Positions 9,661 through 18,372 of a DNA stretch of 28,638 bases are shown in pieces. Each line of letters starts with the position of its first letter. Position 1 is the first letter of the stretch. Below the pieces are notes generated by a model. It did no database searches and was not told where the DNA came from. It saw only the letters and a list, made by a program, of their open reading frames with translations. The DNA comes from Cymbomonas tetramitiformis (lineage: Eukaryota > Chlorophyta > Pyramimonadophyceae > Pyramimonadales > Pyramimonadaceae). The position numbers and the translations under genes are program-made. The stretch covers positions 1-28,638 of the forward strand of contig LGRX02035373.1 of NCBI GenBank assembly GCA_001247695.2, written 5' to 3'.

Positions 9661-11157
9661 TTAAGTTCTAGAAAGGGCGTCCTTCGAATTGGAAGAGCCA
9701 CATCGCTTCCGCGACCAAGCTTGGGATCTAAGCGGTCCTTTGTGCTCTAATGTGAGCTTCTTGTAGGACCTCTTCCCGACCCACCACTCAGTGAACTCGT
9801 CTTGAGAGATCAGCCCCGAGCAGTCTGTGTCGATCTCCTGCATCCATCTGTGTATGTCCGTCACGTTTCCCCCTAGTTGTCGCAGCACGTCTTCTAGCTC
9901 GATTTCATCTAGCTCTCCGTTCCCATCAGCATCCCAAGTCGCCCACATGGTGTCCACCCACGCTTTCATCTTCTCGGCTTCCTGCTGCATTTCCTGCTCC
10001 CATAAGACTTTTGCCTGGAGCGCCTTCTGCTCGGCTCTCGACTGAATCTTATCCTTCGTTATGACCTCATACATGCGTTGGATAGTGTCTTCACCGGCCT
10101 CGGGGTAGGCCACCCTGAGCAGGTCCTTTAATTCGAGTACACAGTCAGGTGTGACGAAAAAGTCCTCAAGCTTTTGAGCAGCCACCTGGAGCTTTCTCCC
10201 TTTGAGGGCATCAGAATCATCCGCGAAGAGAGCGCAGAGAGCGCCGGCGGCTCTGGTGGTTTTATACCGCTGGGTGATGTAGGTCTCGAACTCTGAGGCG
10301 CTAATGGTTGCCGAGTGGTCGGTGTCCATGAAGTGGAACGTGTCATACAACTTCCTCAGCGTCGCCAGGGAAGCAAAGCGTCGCAACCCGGTTGTTTTTT
10401 CGCAGTACCACAGGTGATTTGGAACCAGCCCATTGTTCTGCCGTAAGCTCTCCGAGTAATGCTTCTTCTTATCGCGGAACGTCGTGCTGCGGCTCGCTCG
10501 ACCTCTTGCACCACTGGCTTGTTCACTATGACGTGCTAATCTATAATTGCTGCTCGGCTTCTCGGGTATCAAGGAAGGCCAGCTGGCACCACGACTGATA
10601 TTCTTCTTCGCGCCCTCGCCATCTATCGTCTGCGTTCTGGCCGTAAGGGCGGACTCCTCCTCGCGGATGCTCCCTTCTGGGGCTGAGGAGCGCAATGGCC
10701 CGCAGGGCGACCTTTGTATCCCGGGTCTGTATATCGGCTCGCTAATGCGCCGGAGACGAGGCAGAGACGGCAGGGAAGGTTCTGCAGGATTCGGAGGAAG
10801 TTGCACAGCTGCAAGCAGGCGATCGTCAGAGGGGAAGTCTATCGGAGGCAAATCGTTCTGACGAAAGTCCAGCATGGAGGCCAAAGCCAGGCGACTCTCG
10901 ACAGGGCCCTTTGAAGCCTCTGGGGAACAGTTTGGAATGTATAATCTCCTTTGGCGAGCTGAAATCTGAGGGCTGCCCGGCTCTGAATCAGAAAGCACTA
11001 GCCTGGGGAGATGCTCGCGGTCGCGGTCGCAGTCGCGGTCGCCTTCGTATCCGGACCGCCCTGTGGAGGGCGGGGACGCCGTGCAGGGATCCCTTGCGCG
11101 CCGCGCGGACTTCTGAACCTCAAAGAAATTTGGGATACTTCCCTTCAGCGGCATCAT
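9661..11157 (-). CDS. Multi-EF-hand calcium-binding protein
   Basis: The open frame runs 11292-9661 (543 codons), but 11292 is a TTG right after an in-frame TAA. The first Met codons are the pair at 11157-11152, giving about 498 residues; a spliced upstream exon is possible. Numbering the open frame, residues 1-290 are Ser/Pro/Arg-rich and probably disordered (SPPSTGRSGYEGDRDCDRDR). The C-terminal half has canonical EF-hand loops DTDHSATISASE (323-334), DADGNGELDEIE (454-465) and DTDCSGLISQDE (488-499), with acidic residues at positions 1, 3 and 12. A charged helical linker (about 405-448) separates the first hand from the last pair. A fourth, degenerate hand may lie near 378-400. It probably binds Ca2+ as a sensor or adaptor; no kinase or membrane segment is seen. 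No introns are needed. Confidence 0.8.
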   Translation of the reverse strand: MMPLKGSIPNFFEVQKSARRARDPCTASPPSTGRSGYEGDRDCDRDREHLPRLVLSDSEPGSPQISARQRRLYIPNCSPEASKGPVESRLALASMLDFRQNDLPPIDFPSDDRLLAAVQLPPNPAEPSLPSLPRLRRISEPIYRPGIQRSPCGPLRSSAPEGSIREEESALTARTQTIDGEGAKKNISRGASWPSLIPEKPSSNYRLARHSEQASGARGRASRSTTFRDKKKHYSESLRQNNGLVPNHLWYCEKTTGLRRFASLATLRKLYDTFHFMDTDHSATISASEFETYITQRYKTTRAAGALCALFADDSDALKGRKLQVAAQKLEDFFVTPDCVLELKDLLRVAYPEAGEDTIQRMYEVITKDKIQSRAEQKALQAKVLWEQEMQQEAEKMKAWVDTMWATWDADGNGELDEIELEDVLRQLGGNVTDIHRWMQEIDTDCSGLISQDEFTEWWVGKRSYKKLTLEHKGPLRSQAWSRKRCGSSNSKDALSRT

Positions 11158-11869
11158 CAAACCTGGGGTGCCTTTTGAGTTCCCGGGGCAGCTCGCTCGA
11201 TCACTGGAGAGCCTGGGGCTGGGGCCGTAAGGGTGTGCGTTGCCAGGTGCGCTGGCTATGTCCAGCTTCACGTTATTCCGCTTCTCCAACAATTAATGTC
11301 TCCGCATTACGTCCTCGAGTTAAGGTGGGGTTTCGAACCCGCTGCGAATACACAACCAGGTACAACGGCCAAGTCCTGCTGGCCCGAATGTCTGAGCGTT
11401 GCACCCGTTTCTCCAGGGTCAAAAGGTTGTACGGCTCCGAAAGGAATACCACGACAAAGGCGCCAGCGAGTCGGAGCAACTAGCTAGAGTTACGAAGAGT
11501 TGAAGGGGTGGCCAAAATCGCTGAATCACGGTGTCCACTAAACAATTCTCCTCCGCTCGTGATCGCTTGTTGGCTGAATTTTTAAAAGTGTTCTCACACA
11601 TGCGATGGACATGGGCAGTCCAGTGCCGAAGGGGGTGCCGAACTGCCGATGCCGCTGCCGTTCCGATCGGATGGTTGAAGAGCGTTTCAGCTGTGTCACT
11701 GTGGACACAGTGAAAAGGTAGACATAGACAGTCGTCCTATAATATAATTATAAAGCGTTCCACATCGTATCTGCACAATGATGTATATATTTCTCGTATT
11801 TTTATTGGTATATTGGGGAAAAAATCGGAGATGAAATCGAAGATTCCCCCTCTTTTGAAAAATCGAGGA
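11158..11869. other. Region upstream of the EF-hand gene
   Basis: Contains the ATG-less extension of the EF-hand frame (to 11292) and the likely promoter or first exon of that minus-strand gene. I see no clear TATA element in the expected position and no conserved frame. A TTCGAA-centred B-box-like match at about 11330-11345 (minus) lacks tRNA arms. Confidence 0.3.
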
Positions 11870-12492
11870 AAAATTCAGTGCTTTTAACAGTGCAAAAATT
11901 GACGCCCAAATCGTAGGCTGTACACGACAACGTATGCTGTATTCAATTGAAGCCCGAGTGTATTGAAAATAAATGTTTTGGAATAATTTTGCATATATAA
12001 ACTAGGTCCTCATTCTTGCCAAATCCCAGAAATGCTTGCAAGGATGGATGAAATTCAGTGCTTTCAACAGTGCAAAAATTGACGCCCAAATCGTAGGCTG
12101 TACACGACAGCGTATGCTGTATCCATATTATATAAATTGAAGCCCGAGTGTATTGTAAATAAAAGTTTTGGAATAATTTTGCATATTGGGGAAAAAATCG
12201 GAGATGGAATCGAAGATCCCCCTCTTTTGAAAAATCGGGAAATATAATTCAGTGGCTCTTAACACTGTGTCACTGTACGCTGTACACGATTTCTGTCTCA
12301 GTTTTTTTTACGTCTTCATTCTTCAAATCTGAGAAATGTGTGAACGGATTCCGAAAATTCAGTGGCTCTTAACAGTGCGAAAAAATGAAGCCAGAATCGC
12401 AGGCTGTACAATGTACGCTGTACACGACACAGAGTAGAGCTGTGACACACGACACAGTGAGCTGTGACACACGACTCAGTGTGTCACTGTAC

Positions 12493-12560
12493 ACACGACA
12501 CGACACGACACGACACGACACGACACGACACGACACGACACGACACGACACGACACGACA
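12493..12560. repeat. (ACACG)n pentanucleotide array
   Basis: About 13.6 perfect units of ACACG, preceded by degenerate GTGACACACGACAC words. A shorter array of the same unit lies at about 16500-16526. Confidence 0.95.
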
Positions 12561-12674
12561 GTATAAATAAAATTAAATATAAATATAAAGGTCATCCATG
12601 AATGACAAGGTATGACTTCACAGTGCGGTAATAATTAAATTTTAATTATATTTAACCCAGGTCATCAGTGAATA

Positions 12675-12970
12675 ATGAAGGGGGGTCTGGGGGCGGAGCC
12701 CCCAGCGGTAGCCCCACATTACATGCAGTTCATGCATAAATGACAACGTATGACTTCACACGGCGTTAATAATGTAATTCAGGTCATCAGAGAAAAATGA
12801 AGGGGGGAGTCTGGGGCGGAGCCCCAGAGGTATATAATTCAGTCGCTCTTAACACTGTGTCATTGTCGAAATTCACGAATTCCCCTTAACAGTGCCAAAA
12901 AATGAAGCCAGATCGTAGGCTATCTGTCTGGGGGTCTGGGGGTCTAAGTGGAGCCCCCAGCGGTACCCAA
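12675..12970. repeat. GGGGGCGGAGCCCCC palindrome cluster
   Basis: The block GGGGTCTGGGGGCGGAGCC followed by CCCAGCGGTA occurs at about 12680-12716 and, as variants, at 12800-12832 and 12926-12968. Further copies are at 14106-14145, 18413-18450, 18540-18572 and 18718-18750. Its inverse core, GGGGGCTCCGCCCCC, is the repeated part of the 16865-17370 array. The core forms a strong short hairpin. Confidence 0.8.
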
Positions 12971-13054
12971 CCCCCGCCCCTCCCCCTTGGCCGCCTCTAT
13001 TTGTCGCGGGTCTCTCACTCTTCACATGATGATGATGCGGATGATGGATACTCA

Positions 13055-13100
13055 GGGGGATTATTTTTTCCCCACCTGTACGTTTACGTACCCCCTATAT
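13055..13100. repeat. GGGGATTATTTTTTCCCC / GTACGTTTACGTAC repeat, copy 1
   Basis: Two adjacent small palindromes, GGGGA...TCCCC and GTACGTTTACGTAC, then CCCCCTATA. Other copies are at 14541-14584, 16381-16424 and 18825-18872. Copies 1 and 4 also share about 60-130 bp upstream (TATTTGTCGC, TCTCACTCTTCACATGATGA). Confidence 0.8.
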
Positions 13101-14209
13101 AAACTAGGTCCTCATTCTTGCCAAATCCCAGAAATGCTTGCAAGGACGGATGAAATTCAGTGCTTTTAACAGTGCAAAAATTGACGCCCAAATCGTAGGC
13201 TGTACACGACAGCGTATGCTGTATCCATATTATATAAATTGAAGCCCCAGTGTATTGTAAATAAAAATTTCGGAATAATTTTGCATATATAAATTAGGTC
13301 CTCATTCTTGCCAAATCCCAGAAATGCTTGCAAGGACGGATGAAATTCAGTGCCTTTTAACAGTGCAAAAATTGACGCCCAAATCGTAGGCTGTACTACG
13401 TATGCTGTATCCATATTATATGAATTGAAGCCGTTGTGTCAGCCATGTGACTACGTGACACAGCACATACTTTACAATTGACTTCACACTGCGTCAATAA
13501 TATAATTCAGGTCATCAGTGGATAATGAAAAATATAAACAGGAATAAATTGATTACTTGATTTATATAAAAAAGCACGCAACGTTACGCTCAAGTCGTTC
13601 AAGTGTCGCTGTCGGGAACAGTGAACAATGCCGTTGTGACCATTGAACAGTGTGCTGTCAATAACCCTTACGCCGGAAGCGATCTTATAAATAGATATTG
13701 CGCAACAAAATGGGCCGAGATTTATATAACGTGAATTCAGAAACAGTGAATGCTATCCATACACGTGGCATATAAATCCTTTGCTTCTGCCCCAACTTAG
13801 ATTTCCATATTTATATGGATGCATTGTGGCATCGTTAAAAACAGTAATCACTATATTTCTATTTTAAGACCAAAGGTCGATCGTTGGCGGAGCGGAACAT
13901 AAAAGTAGTAGCCTAATCATTCGTTTTATAGCATTTCTGCCGGCTGCTATTCAATACAAATCATGAATAGAGAAGTGCGTCACTGTATGCTGTATCCATA
14001 TTATATGAATTGAAGCCCGAGTGTATTGTAAATAAAAATTGAAACGTACCCAGCGTGCGGTATAAATGAGTAAGGACACCCATGAATGACTGCGTTAATA
14101 ATATAATTCAGGAGGGGGTCTGGGGGCGGAGCCCCCAGCGGTACCCCAAGATAGAGATGGATAGACCAACACCGAGACGAATAAACGGGGTCACGTTAAG
14201 TATGTGTTT

Positions 14210-14250
14210 TTTGGAAAACAGAACGGGGGGCGGGAGGGAAGAGGGGGGGG
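14210..14250. repeat. Short G-rich tract
   Basis: G-runs interspersed with A directly before an ATTCAGTC-type repeat copy. It is a shorter relative of the tract at 14375-14502. Confidence 0.6.
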
Positions 14251-14374
14251 ATGGATGAAATTCAGTCCGTTAACAGTGCAAATATTGACGCCCATATCGT
14301 AGGCTGTACACGACACATTGTATGCTGTATGCATATTATATCAATTGAAGCTCGAGGTATTGAATATAAATATT

Positions 14375-14502
14375 GGGGGTGGATGGGGGTGAAGGGGGAG
14401 GGGGAGGGTGGGGAGGGTGGGGGGGAGGGGGGGGGAGGGGGGAGGGGGAGGGGGAGGGGGAGGGTGGGAGGGGGGGAGGGAGGGGGGGGAGGTGGGGGTT
14501 GG
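14375..14502. repeat. G-rich purine tract with quadruplex potential
   Basis: About 128 bp, almost exclusively G with regular A and a few T on the plus strand (GGGGGAGGGGGAGGGTGGGG and similar). It contains well over four G-runs of three or more bases at short spacing, the pattern that supports intramolecular G-quadruplexes. Frames such as GGGEGGGGGGRGRGR are compositional artefacts. Confidence 0.9.
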
Positions 14503-14514
14503 AGCTAAAGTTTT

Positions 14515-14584
14515 AGTTTATACGTTCGTTCACGAAGATTGGGGATTATTTTTTCCCCACCTGTACGTTTACGTACCCCCTATA
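14515..14584. repeat. 70-bp repeat, copy 2
   Basis: The 66-70-bp block starting AGTTTATACGTTCGTTCACG and ending GTACGTTTACGTACCCCCTA is identical, as far as I can see, to 16355-16424, which begins immediately after the N gap. Confidence 0.9.
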
Positions 14585-14700
14585 ATATGCGTTCAAACAA
14601 TTATTGTATACATGCGTATGTAGATCAGGAATGGTCTACTGAATTGAGTGCATTCATCTCTGCTTCACTAACCCCGGGTTGCACCGAGGAAACCTCCGCT

Positions 14701-14984
14701 GTACAAACGGTCATTCGAAAAAATGACGGAGATTTTAGCAACGGAGCCGCGGGATCGGAAATTCAGGGTTTAGGGCATCACTGAATGATTTTTCGTGACC
14801 GCAAAAATCATTTTTTTCCGCTCGGGGTCTTTTCAGACCTACTGGTATGCGTCTAAGGAAGCATATCGGTAGGTGTATGTTGTTCAGTTGTTGTAAAGTT
14901 GCAAGAACTAAAGCAAATCTTAGAATTGCGTGGGATTTGGTTCGCTCAACCCTCCGAACGGCTCAATCGAACATCCGCTATACC
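14701..14984. repeat. 284-bp direct repeat, copy A
   Basis: Starts GTACAAACGGTCATTCGAAA and ends CATCCGCTATACC. Copy B is at 15926-16207 with only scattered differences and 1-2-base indels. Copy A continues into a hairpin at 14972-15011 that copy B loses. No coding frame is conserved between the copies. Confidence 0.9.
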
Positions 14985-15011
14985 CCACCCGCTCGTGGGG
15001 TATATCGGATG
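14972..15011. other. 17-bp-stem hairpin at the end of repeat A
   Basis: TATACCCCAC (14979-14988) pairs perfectly with GTGGGGTATA (14995-15004) across a six-base loop. Beyond one mismatch, six more pairs follow (ATCCG.. with ..CGGAT). It may be a repeat terminus or an RNA structure. Confidence 0.6.
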
Positions 15012-15484
15012 AGTGCAATCGATGCGCAAGAGCCTCAGCATTCCAAAACCGTACCTATTTTGTTAATACGGGCAGCGAGGCGAAAGTTATAGAGGCGAAT
15101 CCCTGGGCGAATCCCTTTTTACGTGAAAACACATATCCCGCAACCGGGCGCAAGTAGCCCGCTTGAGTGGATTCTGAAAATGTAAAGAATGCGTTAACTG
15201 ATCCTCAGATTGTTGGTACCTACTTGGTACTAACAGTCTTGGTATCATCACTTGATGCATACACATGCTTAGTACCATGTTTGTCATGTAATATACACGG
15301 TCAAACAAGCCGTGAGACTCAGCCCGTAAGTTTTGCGAGAGAGGTGTTACGGATCGAAAGATGACAGACGCCCGCAGTCGCGTTGTTGGTACGTCGTCGT
15401 CGATGTCACACGCATGGTCGATCATCGATCTGCAACAGTCCGATCTGTACGAGTACCACTGAAATGCGCGAAAGGATCGTCATC
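14985..15484. other. Spacer between repeat A and the tRNA-like sequence
   Basis: No recognised gene. Short frames on both strands end within 110 codons and lack family features. Confidence 0.35.
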
Positions 15485-15560
15485 CTCCGCGTAGCTCAGT
15501 TGTTTAGAGCGTCGCACTAGAGAACGGCGAACGTCACGGGTTCAAATCCCGTCGTGGAGC
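15485..15560 (+). tRNA. tRNA-like sequence (tRNA-Arg-like body), anticodon loop enlarged; possible pseudogene or SINE head
   Basis: The acceptor stem CTCCGCG (15485-15491) pairs with CGTGGAG (15553-15559), seven pairs with one G-U. T8-A9 is followed by the D stem GCTC/GAGC. The T arm ACGGG-TTCAAAT-CCCGT is perfect. A-box (TAGCTCAGTTG) and B-box (GGGTTCAAATCCC) promoters are present. Taking the five-base variable loop ACGTC fixes the anticodon stem as TCGC/GCGA plus an A-G mismatch, leaving a nine-base loop, CTAGAGAAC, instead of seven. The D loop lacks the usual GG, and the discriminator would be C. The body resembles eukaryotic tRNA-Arg, but no identity can be assigned. The repeat-rich context favours a pseudogene or SINE-type origin. 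Confidence 0.5.
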
Positions 15561-15784
15561 ACTTTCGCCCCATGACGATATATATGATTTGACCCGGCTC
15601 GTACAGTGAAATCCCCGCACCGATTTCAAACCCTAACAAGAGGAATAAACGCTTACTCGGCGAAGAAAAACAAGAACGGCAAAATCGGGAAAAAAAGAAC
15701 GACTGAAATTCGCGATCTGCCATCGTGGACGATTTCTGAACCGTTCCCCGATTTATAGCTCCGTTGCTTCCAGGAGGGCCATTC

Positions 15785-15955
15785 TCCGTCATTTTTTCGA
15801 ATGACCGTTTGTATTGTCCTGTCATTTTTCTGTACTGTACTGTCGTTTTGGGGGGAATTTACGCCGACGTGGCAGTCGCGCGACAGTACAGTACAACCCG
15901 GAGGTTTAGGGGAATTACCGTCGTTGTACAAACGGTCATTCGAAAAAATGACGGA
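15785..15955. repeat. 29-bp perfect inverted repeat inside the A/B repeat region
   Basis: 15785-15813 is the exact reverse complement of 15927-15955 (TACAAACGGTCATTCGAAAA core), with 113 bp between. The right arm is the start of repeat copy B; the left arm belongs to a third, inverted and more diverged partial copy extending back to about 15700. Inside lie TGTACTGTACTGTCG and CGACAGTACAGTACA, a second inverted pair. Confidence 0.85.
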
Positions 15956-16207
15956 GATTTTAGCAACGGAGCCGCGGGATCGGAAATTCAGGGTTTAGGG
16001 CATCACTGAATGATTTTTCGTGACCGCAAAAATCGTTTTTTTCGCTCGGGGTCTTTTCAGACCTACTGGTATGCGTCTAAGGAAGCGTATCTGTAGGTGT
16101 ATGTTGTTCAGTTGTTGTAAAGTTGCAAGAACTGAAGCAAATCTTAGAATTGCGTGGGATTTGGTTCGCTCAACCCTCCGAACGCTCAATCGAGCATCCG
16201 CTATACC
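15926..16207. repeat. 284-bp direct repeat, copy B
   Basis: Same sequence as 14701-14984 with a few substitutions and small indels. It stops at CTATACC, half-way through the hairpin that closes copy A, and is followed by an AT-rich dispersed repeat. Confidence 0.9.
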
Positions 16208-16216
16208 TTGGGCCTT

Positions 16217-16302
16217 CCGAGGATTTTGAAAAATTTTATTCAAATTTTGAGCGGATATTTAACCCAAAAAAAATGTCAAAATTTTCGAAAAATATGGGGT
16301 CT
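16217..16302 (+). repeat. AT-rich dispersed repeat, copy 2
   Basis: Corresponds in word order to the minus strand of 1614-1699. It is followed by an A-rich stretch ending in the assembly gap. Confidence 0.45.
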
Positions 16303-16334
16303 AAATTCAAAATATGTCAAAAAAAAAAAAAAAA

Positions 16335-16354
16335 NNNNNNNNNNNNNNNNNNNN
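16335..16354. other. Assembly gap (20 Ns)
   Basis: Twenty N characters, preceded by a poly-A run and followed exactly by the start of the 70-bp repeat shared with 14515-14584. The true gap size is unknown, and reading frames crossing it are artefacts. Confidence 1.
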
Positions 16355-16424
16355 AGTTTATACGTTCGTTCACGAAGATTGGGGATTATTTTTTCCCCAC
16401 CTGTACGTTTACGTACCCCCTATA
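16355..16424. repeat. 70-bp repeat, copy 3
   Basis: Same block as 14515-14584, beginning at the first base after the gap, which suggests the gap arose from collapsed repeats. Confidence 0.9.
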
Positions 16425-16864
16425 TTTCTCGTATGTCGCCGCGCTGTCGCTGTCGTGTCAGTTGTTTCCGATATTCGGATATATATACACACATATGTAC
16501 ACACGACACGACACGACACGACACGATGAGAATATAATTCCGAGAGGGTAAGTAACGTACTGTGTTGAATATAAACGGAAACGCTGTAGTAAATTCTGAA
16601 AGATCGTAGGCTATATACACTGTGACACTGTCCACATGGTGACACAGTATATAAATGGAGGCTTCATTTGGGGTTTTATATATATATAAATATTATATAA
16701 AAATATATATTAAAAGTCGATCATTTGAAACATACCCAGCGTGGTATAAATGAGTAAAGTCATCCATGAATGACATTGACAACGTATGACTATGACTTCA
16801 TACAAATGAAGGCGCGTTGCGTTGGACCCTCCCGTCTCCTCTCCCCCGTATCAATACGGAAAAG
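16425..16864. other. Repeat-mosaic spacer
   Basis: Contains a short (ACACG)n array (about 16500-16526), fragments of the ATTCAGTG family (about 16600-16660) and of the CATGAATGACA unit (about 16740-16805), and an AT-rich TATATA stretch at 16676-16710. No gene. Confidence 0.6.
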
Positions 16865-17370
16865 TTTTTAAGACTGCGCCCAGTGGGGGCTCCGCCCCCA
16901 CACCCCCGTAACTACACCTTTTTTTGGACTGCGCCCCGTTACCCTGAACCTTTTTCTTTAAACTGCCCACGGGGGGCTCCACCCCCCACAGCCTTCCCTG
17001 GGGTTCAAACCTTTTGTAAATACTTGCGCCCCAGTGGGGGCTCCGCCCCCACACCCCCCGTAAGTACACTTTTTTTTTTTTTTTTCCAGACTGAGCAGTG
17101 GGGGGGGCTCGCCCTACACCCCCAATACATTACACTTTTTTTTCCCCAGACTGAGCCCAGTGAGGGCTCCCGCCCCCACACCCCCAGTACACTCTTTTTT
17201 TCAGACTGAGCCCAGTGGGGGCTCCGCCCTACCCCAACAAGTACACTTTTTTTTTCCCAGGCCCCCAGGCCCAGTGAGGGCTCCCGCCCCCACCCCCGAT
17301 AGTACACTTTTTTTCGGGCCCAGGCCCAGTGGGGAAGCTCCCCACACCCCCCCGTTAGTACACTTTTTTT
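16865..17370. repeat. Degenerate tandem array: GC palindrome plus splice-site-like T-tract
   Basis: About eight units of roughly 55-75 bp. Each has CAGTGGGGGCTCCGCCCCCA, ACACCCCC, a GTAAGTACAC-type word, a T-run of 7-17 and usually CAG followed by ACTGAGCCC. The clearest unit, near 17060-17092, reads GTAAGTACAC, T-run, CCAG: a 5' splice-site consensus and a 3' splice-site-like end about 31 bp apart. Frames on both strands through this array are repeat artefacts. Confidence 0.8.
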
Positions 17371-17380
17371 CTTCGTGCCT

Positions 17381-17637
17381 GTGTCACCAACTTGCATTCT
17401 GGGAGCTTTGCAGACTGCGTCACATGTCGTGAAACTTGGCGATCACCTATCTGAACACAACGTGTCGACGACGACAACGACAACGCTTTTGTCATCGTCA
17501 CCGTGTCCTGTGACACTGCACTGCACTGGCACTGCACTGTCTCAGACTGTCACCAACTTGCACTCTGTCAGACTGTCACCAACTTGCACTCTGGGAGCTC
17601 GAGCTCTGCGAGCTCCTGTGTATAATTCCCAACGCTC
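17381..17637. repeat. Degenerate 145-bp satellite units
   Basis: Two or more rearranged copies of the unit at 17638-18312 (GTCACCAACTTGCATTCTGG and GTCACCAACTTGCACTCTG words), with CGACGACGACAACG and GCACTGCACTG insertions. This looks like the eroded edge of the array. Confidence 0.75.
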
Positions 17638-18312
17638 ATGACACTGTCACCAACTTTCATTCTGGGAGCTTTGCGGACTGCGTCACATGTCGTAAAACCT
17701 GGCGACCACCTACCTGATCACAAAAGTGTGACCACGACCACACACGAGCTCTGCGAGCTCCTGTGTATAATTCCCAACGCTCATGACACTGTCACCAACT
17801 TTCATTCTGGGAGCTTTGCGGACTGCGTCACATGTCGTAAAACCTGGCGACCACCTACCTGATCACAAAAGTGTGACCACGACCACACACGAGCTCTGCG
17901 AGCTCCTGTGTATAATTCCCAACGCTCATGACACTGTCACCAACTTTCATTCTGGGAGCTTTGCGGACTGCGTCACATGTCGTAAAACCTGGCGACCACC
18001 TACCTGATCACAAAAGTGTGACCACGACCACACACGAGCTCTGCGAGCTCCTGTGTATAATTCCCAACGCTCATGACACTGTCACCAACTTTCATTCTGG
18101 GAGCTTTGCGGACTGCGTCACATGTCGTAAAACCTGGCGACCACCTACCTGATCACAAAAGTGTGACCACGACCACACACGAGCTCTGCGAGCTCCTGTG
18201 TATAATTCCCAACGCTCATGCCACTGTCACCAACTTTCATTCTGGGAGCTTTGCGGACTGCGTCACATGTCGTAAAACCTGGCGACCACCTACCTGATCA
18301 CAAAAGTGTGAC
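17638..18312. repeat. 145-bp satellite, about 4.6 near-identical units
   Basis: Units begin at 17638, 17783, 17928, 18073 and 18218 with exact 145-bp spacing. The one difference I see is C instead of A at 18221. Each contains palindromic GAGCTCTGCGAGCTC and CTGATCACAAAAGTGTGAC. 145 bp is close to a nucleosome core length, which may be coincidence. The recurring 74-codon frame is a by-product of the repeat. Confidence 0.95.
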
Positions 18313-18372
18313 GACGTACTCGACGACACTTTAAACGCCGCATGGGCCCTCCGTCGGAGACGGGAGGGTATA
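17881..18372 (+). repeat. Left arm of a 492-bp long inverted repeat
   Basis: Identical in reverse complement to 28147-28638 apart from one base (18221). The arm comprises about 3 satellite units plus 60 bp of unique sequence (GACGTACTCGACGACACTTT ... GACGGGAGGGTATA). Similarity stops abruptly at 18372/28147, and the right arm is cut by the window edge, so the repeat may be longer. Confidence 0.9.

Larger units (their letters stand above)
11870..14370. repeat. Mosaic of ATTCAGTG-family interspersed and tandem repeats
   Basis: A unit containing ATTCAGTGCTTTTAACAGTG, then AATCGTAGGCTGTACACGAC, then GAAGCCCGAGTGTATTGTAA recurs at about 11872, 12054, 13156, 13346 and 14258, with shorter pieces at 12248, 12358, 12838, 13985 and 16600. 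Local spacing is about 182-190 bp. A second unit (CATGAATGACAACGTATGACTTCACACTGCGTTAATAAT, quoted from separate copies) recurs at 12590, 12729, 13485, 14085, 16760 and 18470. The order and truncation vary, so this is a mosaic and not a clean array. No protein-coding frame is credible. Confidence 0.8.

Noticed and set aside
11330..11345. B-box-like GGTTCGAAACC on the minus strand suggesting a second tRNA
   Set aside because: No matching T stem beyond three pairs, no D arm or acceptor stem.
14972..15011. Helitron 3' end (hairpin followed by CTRR)
   Set aside because: The hairpin is good but no CTRR terminus follows at the expected distance, and no TC 5' end or Rep/helicase was found.
16817..17397. 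130-codon frames on both strands with Pro/Gly-rich repeats
   Set aside because: Both strands are open because of GC palindromes and T-runs in the tandem array; no independent evidence for translation.
17638..18297. Repeated 74-codon plus-strand frames (and minus-strand 28222-28591)
   Set aside because: They recur exactly with the 145-bp satellite unit and have no codon-level conservation beyond it; a by-product of the array.
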